Assembly: GCF_002775205.1 (NCBI RefSeq) | Contig: NC_036456.1 | Span: forward strand, 9,699,463 to 9,763,462 | Direction: 5' to 3' | Length of the DNA stretch: 64,000 bases | Source of the DNA: Xiphophorus maculatus | Lineage: Eukaryota; Chordata; Actinopteri; Cyprinodontiformes; Poeciliidae | Shown: in pieces, positions 1 to 29,100 of the stretch | How the letters are laid out: every line of letters starts with the position of its first letter | Numbering within the stretch: position 1 is the stretch's first letter | Made by a program: the position numbers and the translations under genes | Notes under the pieces: generated by a model | Seen by the model: the letters and a program-made list of their open reading frames with translations, nothing else | Databases searched by the model: none | What the model was told of the DNA's origin: nothing

Positions 1-11693
<11,693 letters not shown>

Positions 11694-13445
11694 CATCCGG
11701 ACACTTTTTTTTTTTTGTGGTTTGTTTTATTTCCTTCAACGTTCAGCTTTGCAGGCCCCCGAGCCTCACTGAATGACTCGCTGTGGCCCCCCCAGAGACT
11801 TTCGGGCCACCAGGAGGAGAAAAGCGACAATTAAAACATTGATGTTGTCGTCTGGCTGCTGAGGACAGAAAACGGTCACGTGTTGACGGCACTTTTTACA
11901 CACACACACACACACACTTTTTCTTTTGCACTCAGACATTCGAAACATGCATGCTGTCTCCAAACACGCGCGCTGCCCTGAAACGTTACACCTGTTTGCA
12001 CTCTTGCTGCGCCTGCCCTCCTGTCCCGTGGGGGTCAAAAGGTCAGAATGAACCGCAGACGAGGGATGCGATGATGCGACCTCGATACTTCCTGCGCACT
12101 CACCTCCCCTCCATAAAAACACACACATACACACACCTCTGACCTGTCCGTCCTCCAGAAACAAGACAAAAAAAAAGAAATACGTTGTTTACCTGTGAAG
12201 TATGCGTGAGTCAGTGTGTCTGCAGCGCCTCCACATTCCAGCCAGGCCACTATGGGAACTGCACCCAGCTACATGAGTTGGCTTTAATATCCGTCTCCCT
12301 GTGTGCGTGGGTGGGTGTGTGTGTGAGCAAACCCAGGAAGAGATGCACTGAGATGGAGTCGGTACTTTATTTCAAGAACAAAAATTTTCCCGTCCAGAAG
12401 GAATGAAGAGAAGAAAGTGAAAAGTTGGGATGTTTTCATTTTTGAGCCACTAGTGTGCAAGTCTGTGTGTGTGAGTTCATTAATTATGAAGGCAGGTTCT
12501 GTGTGTGTGTGTGTGTGTCTGTGTGTGTGTGTCTGTGTGTAGTTGAAGTACAAAATGAAAACTGTCAGATGAAAACCATGCTACGTCAATATGAGGGGTT
12601 TGTTTCAAACGAACATTTAAAAACACCCGAGCTCATTGCAGCCAATCAGCTCGAAGCATCAGAATTGGTCTGTTTTGATTGGTTGAATTTGTTACAGTGA
12701 GAGTGACTCCATTTGAACTTCTCTCTTTAAAACGGGCCACAAACTTCAAATGCAGACGGGTCTCAACAGATTACAAAGTCTCTGAAAAGATTGATTTATT
12801 TATTTCAGTAATTCCAAAAAATGTAAACATGTATGTGACGGAGCCTTTACACACGGTGTGATTTCAGGCATTTACTGGAGTTAATCTTGATAATTTATAC
12901 TACACACCAAAAAAAAAAAAAAAAAAAAATCAGATTTGGCGATAATTGTTACATTAAATCACATCAATAAAACATTTACTATGGAATTGCAGTAACACAC
13001 AAAAGTATGTAAACTTTTGTGCACTCAAAACTTGGTTAGGGTTTTGAGAGACTTGCTTAATAATTGAAATATTTTCTTATCTGAAATGGAGCAAGACTTT
13101 TTCCTTCCGCTCAACTTTCCAGCAGTTGGATTCGGCCCTCTGTAAACATCCGGCTTCTTCAGTGAAAACATTTTGAGGCTTACCCTCAGTGACTGCAGGA
13201 TCAACCCAGCAGCGTTCCCTATGTATGGACTAATATAATATTTAGTCTAAAATCAATCGTTTTATTGGACTTGCATGATATTCTGTCTGAGAAAGTTGCG
13301 TTTGGGTTTTGGTTATCTGTAAGCCAAAATGAAACAGTTAATAGAAGAAAAATGCTTGAAATCTACTACTGTGTATGTATTAAATTTGTATAAGAGCGAG
13401 TTCTTGCATTGCTGAAATAAATGTTTCCCACCTTGTAACCAGGCA
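11694..13445 (+). other. clcn3: CLCN3 3' UTR
   Basis: Non-coding sequence after both stops, with CA/GT runs near 11898-11918 and 12500-12540 and a poly-A run near 12909-12930. AATAAA occurs at 12966-12971 and at 13416-13421; the second sits before a T/G-rich stretch and is the better end. The boundary is inferred; transcripts could continue to about 14.3 kb. Confidence 0.6.
13416..13421 (+). terminator. Probable CLCN3 polyadenylation signal
   Basis: Canonical AATAAA about 1.7 kb after the long-form stop, followed by T/G-rich sequence. An alternative AATAAA lies at 12966-12971. Confidence 0.45.
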
Positions 13446-13965
13446 CATCTGAGCTGCTTTAGCTTTCAACTCGATCAAACCCTAGTTTTTTGTTTTTGCT
13501 TTGTTTAATTTTGGAAACATAACACGAATAATTAACAATTGTGTCGTTCTTCAAAACTAGGAGATCTAAATTGTGTAAAAACTACCAAATATACTTTTTC
13601 TGTTAAGTTTCGGCAAAACGGTAACTGATTTAAAGAGGAACAGTTCCCTAAAGTGTGATCTTACAGTTGAAAGTGGAGTAGCCAACCGACTGTCTTAAAA
13701 CTGTCTAAACTGCAGCCTGACTTGCTGCCTTTGCTTTCAGCCCCTCTAAATCTGAACGGGTCTCTGCTGTCGCCCCCCGGCAGGCAGGCAGGCGTTCTTC
13801 GTGCTCCTCTGGTCTCGCCACGTCTCTGAAGTGCCTGATGGGAGATTGTCGGGCTTCGCTTCCTTTCGTTTCGTTCTTTGTCCTCGCACACCTGACATTT
13901 CAATTGGAAATTATGAAGGGAGGAGACTCGGACGAGAAAGCGGACAAGCAGTAGCACATTACCTG

Positions 13966-13967
<2 letters not shown>

Positions 13968-14010
<43 letters not shown>
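13968..14010. repeat. GT microsatellite
   Basis: About 21 GT units in the spacer downstream of CLCN3. Confidence 0.95.
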
Positions 14011-14013
<3 letters not shown>

Positions 14014-17000
14014 GGTGTGAGTGCGGACCTGTGTGCGTCTTTGCGTTGCGGTGACTGTCCTCCTGTGGTTCAGCGGGGAGCAGAGCATCATCTTTGTCAA
14101 CCAGTGGTGTTGCCTAACATTGTATTTCATACTGAACCCGATGTTCTCCTTTATTTTATAATTTATGGGTAGTGTCGATACAGTTGTGAATTATTATTAT
14201 AATAATTATTATTATTCGGAAGAATTTTATGTATGATTACATTGTTTGATTGTACATTAAGAACAGAGAATATGTAAAGAAGATAAAACTTGTTTTAAAT
14301 TAAAAGGAGAAAATATTGAAGTTGCACAGATGAGTCTGTGTGTGATGCTGTCGGCTGAACTTTAACAAACTTCACTTCCTGTCATTCACGCTGAGGTTTA
14401 GCTGCAGCTTCAGTGAAGATTTCTGCAACAACTCAAGATAAATATATTTCAATCTTTCACAGTAAATATAGAAGTCTGAAATTATTTGATTAAGATTTCA
14501 GAGCTTAATACAGTGCTTTGTAGTACTCCTGGCCCTTAAAATCATTAAATAATACGTTTTGTTGGGATCTTATGACAGAGCAGCACATTGTCTAATACTT
14601 ATGAAGTGTAATGAAAATGATACACATTCAATATTTTTACTTTTTGTTGGTCTGCTGCATGAAATGAGTTTTAAGGTGAAAACGTTTAGCTGTGAAAAGA
14701 TTGGATTTATTTCCAATAAAGATCTCAATTTTCTAATATTTTTATCGTCTAAGTACAGAACCTTCACTTGGTTTAGTTCCATTCTCTAAATATTCCTTAA
14801 TTCACAATTTCTGTTGCCATTTTGACTCAGTTTAATCATTTTTGTTTTAAAATCCATATAAATATTGATACTTCTCATCCAAAGCAATTATTCACTGATT
14901 GTGTTTAAAGACAGTCTGTATGAAAATGCATCTCTCAATTATTGTGTTGTAACTCGGATGTAGGATTGGTTTTTAGAGAAATAATTGTAAATGTTTTTTG
15001 GATGCATTTCTTCACTGGCAATGTTGGTATTTAGGACTAATCTACGTTTTCTCTTTGGGTCCACTGATGCCTTTCCTTTTAAATATTTTTTATTTGACAG
15101 TAATTCTACAGGAAGGGGCAGAAACATGCGGCAAGGATACCGAGAACAGAGGCATGCTGGGAAAGCCGCATGGGGTCTGTGGGCGCCCGCTGCCACGCGA
15201 TGCCTCCCATTTCCTCTTTTTTGTTTCAAAAAGCATAAAGACAAACATTCCTGGTCCAACAGTGTAAACGGCAATATTTTAGATTCGGAAAACCTAAAAT
15301 TCTCAAATAACGAAACCAAAAAACATGTCGGTTTCCATAGTTTTTCAAATTGTCCGTCTTTTTCTTTGTATCTCTTAGCAGCGTTTCTGTAGGTTTCATT
15401 AACTCAAATTTAAACTTACTACCACTAGGAATTAAATTGAAGACCTGCATCACGACAGAAACATTTTTGCATAGAATGAATTATTACCCAAAAACCCACC
15501 TCAAAATGTTTTATCGCAAAATTTGTTTGTTTTTTTGTTTTGTTGGGGGTTTTTTAGAAATTGAAATTAAGTGAATTTATTTTCTAAATTCACTTAATTT
15601 AGAAAAGAAATTAAGTCTCTCAATGGAGACACAGCTTCTGAGGCCCATTCCTACCAGACGATGTGACACTTCTTGCATAAAGACCCAAGTTTCACTTCAG
15701 GATGAAAAAGGAAGACAGATTAAAAACAAAATCTCTGCCGTTCGCAGTTAGAGAACTGCATCAACGAGAGGCATCTCCATAGTAACCATCATGCCTCATC
15801 TGTCTACCATCACAAACATAAACTTCTGTTACGCTCTGCTGGAATTTTAACTGGTTAAGTTTGGAAACAGGTTAGGGTTGCCAAACTTGAAGACTATTAA
15901 TTCCACTTGTAAAATAGTAATTAAAATGGTATATCAGAATATTTGAAGAAAAAAAAAAATCACTAGAAAGAACTAGGAATAGAAGTGCGGAAGGAGATAT
16001 TTAAGTTTCTTAAGTTTTTTGGTCTTGTTAATCAGAAGAAAAAAAACCATTCTCTCCTTTCTTCAGATTTAAAACGTCTGAACAAAGAATTAGACAAAGG
16101 GGAATATGCACAAAAAGAAATAGAGAAATAATGAATAGATTGTTCCACTTCACAGGGTAGGAAGGCTTCATTCAATCACAGGTTCGTTTTAGTGACATCT
16201 AGTGGCCACACAGGAGAAAGAAGAGCAACGTCTACCTCGTTGCTCTTCGTGACATCTTAATTATGTTGTGGGTTGACTATTTTGTCTTAAGAAAAATGTT
16301 CTGGGGAATGCCACCAGTGTTGTGATGGATCAGCACGCTTGTGCTGCGACTATGCAAATGTAATGGGGACTGAAACATTTCACTGATGACCATTCATCCT
16401 CTGTTTGGACCGGTTCCCTGTGACCACAACTGCTCCGCTCATCCACTGGATTACTTCAGGTGCCATAAAGTGATCCTACACACCCAAATAATCGAGGCGG
16501 TTTAGTGCGTCGCCTTCCAGAGTAGCGCTTCAAATGATGCGTTCACATCAGACGCGTTTTAAGCGTCAGGCGCGTCTGGTTTACGTTCAAACAGCTTCGT
16601 AGTCGACTTGGATGTTGAGGTCCATCATGTCGACCCATGAAAGCTCGGATGGAAAATCTGTCGTTGCTTCATGTCGACATTCTGGCAAATTCTTGCTTCT
16701 CTGGAAGGCGTGCAATATCTGGAATCGATATCTCGCTCGTTTCTGAAGAGTGATCTGTCGCGATAGGAAAGCGGGACAGGTCAGAAAAAAAAAACAGTCT
16801 GTGTGTGTTACATTCAAGAAAGAGGTTCCTTGGTCTCTTTGTGATGACATCACAGAGATGTCATCACTGTTGATGTCATACACTGGAGCTGAACGTTCTA
16901 ATTTAATCTGCTGTTTGAAACTTGCCACATTTACAGATGTTTACATCTTTTTATGGAAATATATCTACTAAGATAAGATAGATAAATAATAAGCATACAT

Positions 17001-18149
17001 ACAACTAGGCTCAAAAATAGTCATACCTCTGGAAAATGTATTAATTCTCTCCATAAACCCTTTTCCAGGTCAAAACTGGGACTATAGCTCTATTACATTA
17101 AGTATAGGTTTTTATTTCCCATGTGTTTGCTACACATAAATAGAAGTCTAGTTCATTGTAGCTTAATTCTGTACACATAAAATTTCTTCGAACCAATAAA
17201 GTCTATTATGGAAATTTTTTTTTAGTTTTCAGAATTTGGGGGCCTTTTTATCGTAATTCAGTAATCAATTTGGATCAATGGACAGCAATACTTTATGTGT
17301 GCAGTCTAGAACTCCAACCTTCATATTGCCATCTCGGTTTCTCAGTTCATAACCAGCCATCTGGTGAGAGCTGCTGTTTGGATGCTAATGTGCTATGGCT
17401 AACTTATTACATTTAGGGAGTGGCCCCATACATCTGCAATTTACCATTAACATTTCTTACAGTGTTGAACAATTTGGCTATAAAACATCATGTAAATAAA
17501 CTAAAACAGTCTCACAAAATTTTTTATTTGGTGATCAAATGTTCCTAAGGAACTAATAACATGTATTAACTTTCTAGTTTTCATATTGCTTGCAGATGTG
17601 TTGCCTATAGGGATATCAGAAGATTAGTTTAAATTAATTTCTACTTTATCTGATCTGACTTTGTAGCAGCTTTGACTTTGTGCAAATTGTCACCGTAACC
17701 CCCCAAAACAGGCATGTTTTTGTGGAGCAGGTGCTAAGTACTCCAGGGCCACGCAATTCAAAAATATTTTGGAGGGGGGAAAAAAATCAACTGGCATTGG
17801 TCAGTTCTTGTAAATATTAGATGTTTTGATTTAATTGACAAAACTTTCTAAAACTGTTTCTAACATTTTACAGATTGTACCTTAATTGGAGAAGCTGGTG
17901 GAGAGATTCACATATTTGCATTTCATATATCATGTTCGTTTTTGAGAAACTATTTTTTTATTCAATATATTAATTAATGACAATGTCCCAATATTAACTA
18001 TTAACCCCGTTTTATAACTTCATGTGCCCACAAACGGCTTGAAACGAGCAGAAATTAAATGAGTTGTGATTCATTTAAATTAAATACTAATTCCTGATAA
18101 ACACTAAAGTCTGTCCAAACAGAGCACCAATCATAGACAACCTGCAGAT

Positions 18150-18795
18150 GTCTATGATTTTGGTTAACAGGTTTGGCGACAGAAGAGAGCCAGTGGCAAA
18201 GACGAACGTGGTCCAGCAAAAACGCCACAAATTTTCACTTACCCATAACAGACGCAAAAAGCTAGCTAGCTAGCAAAGTTCGCTGCTAACTAGCAAAGTT
18301 CGCTGCTAGTTAGCAAAGTTCGCTGCTAGCTAGCAAAGTTCGCTGCTAGTTAGCAAAGTTCGCTGCTAGCTAGCAAAGTTCGCTGCTAACTAGCAAAGTT
18401 CGCTGCTAGTTAGCAAAGTTCGCTGCTAACTAGCAAAGTTCGCTGCTAGCTAGCAAAGTTCGCTGCTAACTAGCAAAGTTCGCTGCTAGTTAGCAAAGTT
18501 CGCTGCTAGCTAGCAAAGTTCGCTGCTAGCTAGCAAAGTTCGCTGCTAGCTAGCAAAGTTCGCTGCTAGTTAGCAAAGTTCGCTGCTAGCTAGCAAAGTT
18601 CGACTCAAAAGTTTGCCAAACAAAAGTCCCACGAGAATATAAAAATAATCTACATGAAATGTACAAGATTACATAGCCCTGCCACCACCAAATTTAAGAC
18701 CTGAAATTAACATAATAAAGGCCAATTTACTTTTTGCTCTACATTTAAGTCTTAGATACATGAATACTTTTTAAGGTTGCGTGGACACCTTGCTA
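18150..18795. mobile_element. hAT-like element, copy 3, with internal minisatellite
   Basis: Flanks of the minisatellite match copies 4 and 5: 'acagaagagagccagtg..aagacgaac' on the left and 'aatttaagacctgaaattaa .. gcgtggacacc' on the right. The right end reads AAGGTGTCCACGC on the minus strand. The minisatellite has replaced the short internal GCTAGC tract. Confidence 0.6.
18261..18602. repeat. 20-bp minisatellite, 17 units
   Basis: The unit is CGCTGCTANNTAGCAAAGTT, strictly 20 bp. Only the NN dinucleotide varies: GC, AC or GT. The order along the array is gc ac gt gc gt gc ac gt ac gc ac gt gc gc gc gt gc. There are no spacers, so it is not a CRISPR. Confidence 0.97.
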
Positions 18796-19084
18796 ATTTT
18801 CTGCAGAGTTGTAGGGAGGTTGGTACCATTAAAATGTTACTAATAATAGCAGTAATAAACTATTGGTACTATATAGTTGTAATTGACTGCTGGTACCTGT
18901 CTCCTGTAGCCAATGAGGAGGAAGCACACAGCATGTATGGATGACGATGTAGTCATTGCATGATTCAGGAAAGTGTAACTGTCTATTAATAATAAGAGCA
19001 GAAAAAATTTCTTAAAAACATACATTTTCAACCCGGTGGGTAGCACAAGCATCATTAATAAGAAAAGTCACCATTCACACAGCC

Positions 19085-19931
19085 TTGCTTTTTATTTTAT
19101 CTTAAAGCACAGCACTCTTATTTTATTCCACTACAAAAGAAGAAGAAAAAAGAGGCATCTGTAGAGCACCGGTGAAAGCAGAACAGCGTGCAGCTCGTCT
19201 CGGCCACAGACTGGAGCTTCAGCCCAAGCGACGGAAGAAAACACAAGGAGTCCCAGAACAAGATGTCGGACATCTCAACTGTCCACTTTAACATGCAAGT
19301 TTACAGCAAAGCCTCTGCAGACGAAAGATAATGCTAAGATTAGACAGGGAGGTGGATTATAAACCAAAAACACTGAATGAGAGGAGAGTTTAAAGTCCAA
19401 ACTGCCTAAACTAGACAGACTGGAGGAATCAAACCACAGCACAGTCAGGAATAATACTCTATAATTAAAATTATCTGAAAGAAAACAAACTCCACTCAGA
19501 GGTGTGTCTTTAATCAGGACTCCGTATATTCACAGGTCCACCTGGCCTTAAAGCATGTTCCAGTCAGGCTACCCTTTTAGCTTCATCAGTCCAGCATGCA
19601 GTTAAGCAGAGCGCCGTGGTAACGCCTGGAGGTGGGTGAGGAAAATTAAAAATTCGAACATTGTAAGAAACTACAAACTGAAGCAAATCCCCTGTCTCCT
19701 CTTTAAATAACAAGACAGCTCCTCATACAATCCTCTGCTTATTACATTATTAATATTACTACCTCCTTTCACGTACATTCAAGCATGAAAATCCAGAGTG
19801 AAGAGTGCTTAAAAAGCCTCTGATTGGATGAAATGTGTCAGGAACTTCAGAGATAGAGATGAATAAACAGGTGATTGTTTCATACAGTGTGAGATGCATA
19901 GCAGGATGTCAGCACGCCCCTCGTAGTCCAA
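19085..19931 (-). other. mfap3l: MFAP3L 3' UTR
   Basis: Follows the stop codon on the minus strand. Two AATAAA signals read on the minus strand near 19126 and 19093 are suitable ends. The 3' end is inferred. Confidence 0.5.
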
Positions 19932-24379
<4,448 letters not shown>

Positions 24380-24514
24380 TTTTTTGGACTGTTGTGCGAC
24401 ACCCAAGGGGGGAAGATATCGTGTCATTCCTCCTGGGGCTCCATCCTGCCGGCTGGCTATCTCTTGATAGAGGAAGGCAGTTTGGTATCCAGCCATGTGA
24501 TGTGAAACATCTCA
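24380..24514 (-). other. mfap3l: MFAP3L 5' leader of coding exon 2
   Basis: The minus-strand acceptor TTTTTTCTGTACAG places the exon start at 24514. The leader contains an out-of-frame ATG (an uORF of about 17 codons ending in TAG) and the in-frame ATG at 24496, both upstream of the preferred start. Confidence 0.55.
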
Positions 24515-25964
24515 CTGTACAGAAAAAAGTATTTGGTAGATATTAAACAGAGAGCATAAAATAACATACGGTAAAACTGACTATGCGTTTTGCACATCTT
24601 CAAACAAACATGTTTCCACTTTAATTTAAGAAATTACTTAAGTCACTTCAAGACAAGCAACTCCTCATTACTGTCACCACAAAGGCAACATTAGTCACAT
24701 TTTGTAAAACTATTCTGGTTTGTTCAACTGTTAGTCAAAAAGCCAAAAAAAAAAAAATAAATAAAAAAAAATTCAAAGGATCAAATTTAATCAAGCATAT
24801 ACTTGTCACTATTGTTCTCCATTCTTCTTGGCACAAAACAAATGTTGACCAAATACACATTCTGTATGTATAAAGCTAAACTGGTGATGTGGCCCATCAA
24901 ATAACATCTACCAAATAAAAACTTACTAATGGTTCAGGAATTTAAAATTTTTGAATGTTACATTCAACTTTTCTTCCCCAGACTTATTCAAACTTGACAC
25001 ATCGAATAAAATTCTATGCTTTTCCAGACTAAGTAGGGATCCTGAATATGCATAAATACGTGTTGTTGAAAGTGAAAATAAGGTGCCATCTTAAGAGAAG
25101 TGGCATATAATCACTTTATTTACACATATGTTGTTTTTGCTGTTGAAATTACACAACTGCCAGAGGTTTTCTATTTCCTGTCCGTGTTCATGCATAGTTA
25201 CGAGACGAGCTTTGCTTTAAACAGTCTCTGCCTTAATAAACCCCTGCTGTGCATCATTTTTTACCAACAAATTACAAAATTATTAACAGTAAAATCAGAA
25301 GCATAGCAAAACACAGTTCCATAAGCCCGAAACTAACTTAATATAGAAATAATATACGTGAAGTATACATCTGTAGTTGTAATATAGTTCCTAAGAAATA
25401 CCAGAAACGTGGCGTCTTCCTGTTGTGTACCAGCATTAGCAATTGGCTTGCTTCGTATGAAAACAAAGCCACACGGCCACATAACGGAGCAGTGTGTGGG
25501 CGCCGTCTATTTTCCGGGTCGCTGTGTTCAAACACATTCGTCGCTATCTTTGTGTGAGTGAGGAAACAACCAGGTCAGAAAGCAAATGTGCACATCTGGT
25601 AGATATAACATAGCCTAAAGCATTTTTTTTTTTTAAAATTATCCAAATTCAGCGTTGCTACACAGAATAGCATCAGGGCGGTGGGATCCGGCTATGTGCT
25701 GGGCAGCAGTTATATATCATGGCAGAGTGTCGGAGCGAGCTGGTGGTAGCGGCAGCTCCTGTCCTCGGCGAAAAGGTGCAGTGTGTGTTTTTATATATAC
25801 ATCGCAGAGATGGTAGTCGCTGCTTAATCAAACGGGGATTTAAATACCAATATAGCGTCGTAACGTCACCCCGAACCGTCATCAGCAAACGGCCAACTCA
25901 CCATCGACGGTCGCCGATAAAACAGCCGCAATTTCCGCACAGCCTTGTTTTATTTTAAACTTAC
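24515..25964 (-). other. Probable MFAP3L 5' intron
   Basis: A/T-rich sequence between the leader acceptor and the candidate first exon, with poly-A runs near 24750. The plus-strand patch 25719-25779 carries a short CpG-rich reading frame (starts MAECRSELVVAAA) discussed in the findings. Otherwise nothing recognised. Confidence 0.45.
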
Positions 25965-26115
25965 ATCATGGTCTGAGTGCCATTTGTGCCCCAGTGTTTG
26001 GTCGAGAGCCTCCCAGTAGATGGTACGAGAGGAGTTATTCCTGCTCCGGGTTCTCCATCCTCCTTCCTGCCGATGCCTGCTGCTGTGGAACCAGAGGGGG
26101 AGGGAGGGCGCAGAG
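25965..26115 (-). other. mfap3l: Candidate MFAP3L non-coding first exon and promoter
   Basis: The minus strand shows a good donor (CATGAT followed by GTAAGT at 25964) at the edge of a locally G/C- and CpG-richer block (about 25680-26170). It has the expected position and orientation for the MFAP3L 5' exon. The upstream end is a guess. Confidence 0.4.
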
Positions 26116-26199
26116 CCCCGGCTGCCTGCTCGGGTTGCACTGGTGGGAACTGCTGTCGCTACCGGGTCCTAACATTTATAATCACACTTAAAACAGGAT

Positions 26200-29100
26200 G
26201 AAAATCATAAAGTAGAAGAAAAATAAACCGAAATACAGATTGCCGCTACCTATTGCCCCAAATTCTTAGCCACCACTGCAGGATGGGAAAAACCTAAAAA
26301 ATTTATCCTTACAACACTGTTTAGATCCACAACACAACGAATCACATCTTATCACAAATAAAAAAAACTCTCAATAACAATAAACTATCATAGGTAGACA
26401 CATCACCTGCTAAAGCTGCCTTTGGTGATGGCTTCTTGAGCCAAAACAGGGCTAGCTGTTGGGCTTTTTACCCAGACATCATTCTCTCTGGTAACTAAAT
26501 ATCTGCACTAAAAGTACAGATGCTGCATTGTTTTGTTTTTTTTTTTTCTCCTAAAATTCCCTCAGTCAAACATGAAAGCTCATATGTAGATTTTAAAGGA
26601 AGAAATGCATTTTTTTTGGTAGCTTAGAATTACTTTCATCATTTTATGGACTAGAAAATGCAGCTGATTCATCAACTAACTGGTTTATTTGTGGAGATCA
26701 CGGCTATTTTATAGAGGAAATACCCCGTGGGGTTCAACAGAGACCTATACTTGGATATTGAACATATATTGAACACTAAAAATAACCTTTTAGTATCAGA
26801 TTTTAAAGGCACAGTAACCACCACATTGTCTAGTTTGAAGTAATATATACATTTGGTATCAATATTGCCTATAAAAACGGTCAAAATAGCAAATGTGTCA
26901 GTGGAAAGTGTTTTGGTTTCACCATCAGTGCCATGTCTAACAACATGATGGTTATCAATGCGATTTGTTTAACATAAACAAATTTTCTCCGTGTTATAAC
27001 ATGAGGAATTGTTTTTATGGGCACAGCCTGCTACTTCCATAAAGCAGCACCATTGAAGGGCAGATGAACAAATTTTCCAACAGTATATTTATTGGTTGTA
27101 GTGAGAAATAAACGTCAAGCTTTTTTGTAACTCGTTTGTTTTTAAGTATAATGTCAGGGTTTCCATCCAGGGCTTGTGGCCCGATCTTAGACTGGATGGA
27201 TACATGCATGAATTAAGTGGAGTATGTGTATGGATTACCCAAGAAAATGTAGTACAAAGACAATAAACAGTATTGACACGAGGGCATTTAATCCTGTGGT
27301 GGAGCACTCACCCTGTTCTGCCTATGGCTGCATGTACATGACTTATTGCAACTGCAGCTGGCAAATGGACTGTGGTTAAAAGCCCTTCAAGCTGCATGAT
27401 GAACAGGCTCTGAAAGTGGATCGCTGTGTGTCTGGGTAGTAGAAATGACAGCAGGGAAATAAGGCACATTTAAGTCAATATAATCCAGGCTGTTACCTTG
27501 TAGCCCAGACGTGGTAAGAGACAGCCTGGAAGCTGTGACAAGTCGAAAGACCAGCGTAGTATACCAAGGATCGAGTCGTAAGAGAGCGGTCAATAGCTAA
27601 GATAAAAATGCTCTGGTTATGAAGAGAAGCCAGTGTTAAAAACAGTTGTGTCTTTTCATGCATTTGGATCGAGTTTAGGGTTACTGAAGGTTGAATTTGT
27701 TCTTTCTCCTCTGCTCTGACCTTTTGTCGTCTCTACTTGGCTGTAAGATACCTGGAGGTACAATTACTCTGTCAGTCAGCAAACATCCACGCCATAAGAA
27801 TCAAAGCTTTCCTTTGAATTTAACATAAACAAAAGTATTGTTGTCTTAAAGCTTCATACGACCTTTCCAGCAGACTTCCATCGATTTATACGACTGTACA
27901 GTAAATCAAGCAGAACCTTTCGGTTCAGGACAAAAGGAGGCTTATTTTGTCCACACTCCTGCAGGTGTTGCAACAAGCGTATTTTGTCTCTACCTCTCTG
28001 ACCCCATTATCTTTCACAGATGAAAGCTCCTGCTGTACTCAAACACTTCAGAGAGCTCAGTCACGCTGTAACACAAGGAGCTACAGCTGAGCACAGCGGG
28101 GAGGAAGTCTGTACAGAGGGAAGGAGAGCAGGCAACAGAGGGACCCTGTTGTTCTCGGCAGGGGCCGTTATGTGATCGTCAGGAAAAGATGGATGAATAC
28201 GAAAAGTGACTCGTTCATTAAGACTCTACTTCAAGTGGTGTCCACTGACACTGCTGCATTCAGAAAAGTCTGCCCCAGAATCGTAGACTACATCCACGAA
28301 ACCTAATTAGCCACTGACTAGTGTTTCTACAGCTGCTGCCACGCCGTTTCCCGTCTTACATGTAGGCTGGTGTTCTGAAAACTGAATGTTACGTGACTCT
28401 AAAAGCGTAGCATTCGATTTGCCACATGCTGTAGCTATGCGTGCCCTGTTTGATGCACATCTGTTTTAGAACACAGCACATGCATTGGGATCAGGGGTGT
28501 GGAATTCACAGTGTTGTGCCGCATCAGGATTGGGCATAATCTACAAAAGTAGATCTTGCAGCCAGTTTCAGCTTCCCGTTGAGGTAAGTGAAACCCCATC
28601 AGTGCAGACAGTGTGTGCACAGTGTTACTTGAGGTTAACAAATATTATTACCGAGTCACATGTGCGCTATAAGACATGTCAGAGTCACTGCGCTCATGCT
28701 ACGGCATTGTTGACATGTCTAAAAGTGGTGGTTGGTTGATCTGGTGATCATATTTTTAACCTCTGGGCTTACGGTGAACCATATTTTCTGTCGTTGCAGT
28801 GTGTCTGCACAAGCCATTGAAAGTCTAGTCAGATACGCTGTGGTGCGGCAGAGGCATTAAGAAGAAATAATTCTGTTTTGGAGAACGTCACGGTGTTTTG
28901 GTGTCCCAGTAGAGGTATGAATATAAAATTATTTAATGATCATTGTTATGGATGATGGCAGACCATGATCTTCGCTGCAAAAATATCCAAAACTACTAAG
29001 GAAAACACTGAATGTAACCTGGTGGCTGTGACATTTTTCAGATTGACGTTTTCTTAACGTAGAGGAAATCTGACATGTTCTAAGTAGCTGTTAGGATAAA

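Larger units (their letters stand above)
13446..19080. other. Intergenic region between CLCN3 and MFAP3L
   Basis: No protein gene recognised. It contains a GT microsatellite at 13968-14010, a perfect 16-bp-stem hairpin at 15564-15600, an 11-bp-stem hairpin at 16220-16248, a fish-type 'GACGCGTTTTAAGCGTC' repeat near 16530-16580, and a transposon copy with an expanded minisatellite at about 18150-18795. In human, HPF1 lies between CLCN3 and MFAP3L (from memory); no HPF1-like coding was seen here. Confidence 0.65.

Noticed and set aside
13972-14172. ORF starting with a Cys-Val repeat
   Set aside because: Translation of a GT microsatellite.
14991-15392. 133-aa plus-strand ORF in the spacer
   Set aside because: No domain, no splice context, composition of random A/T-rich sequence.
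18261-18602. CRISPR-like regular repeats
   Set aside because: Units are contiguous with no unique spacers, in a vertebrate spacer; it is a minisatellite.
24380-24496. MFAP3L start at 24496
   Set aside because: The extension would precede the signal peptide and has no counterpart in family members; kept only as an alternative.
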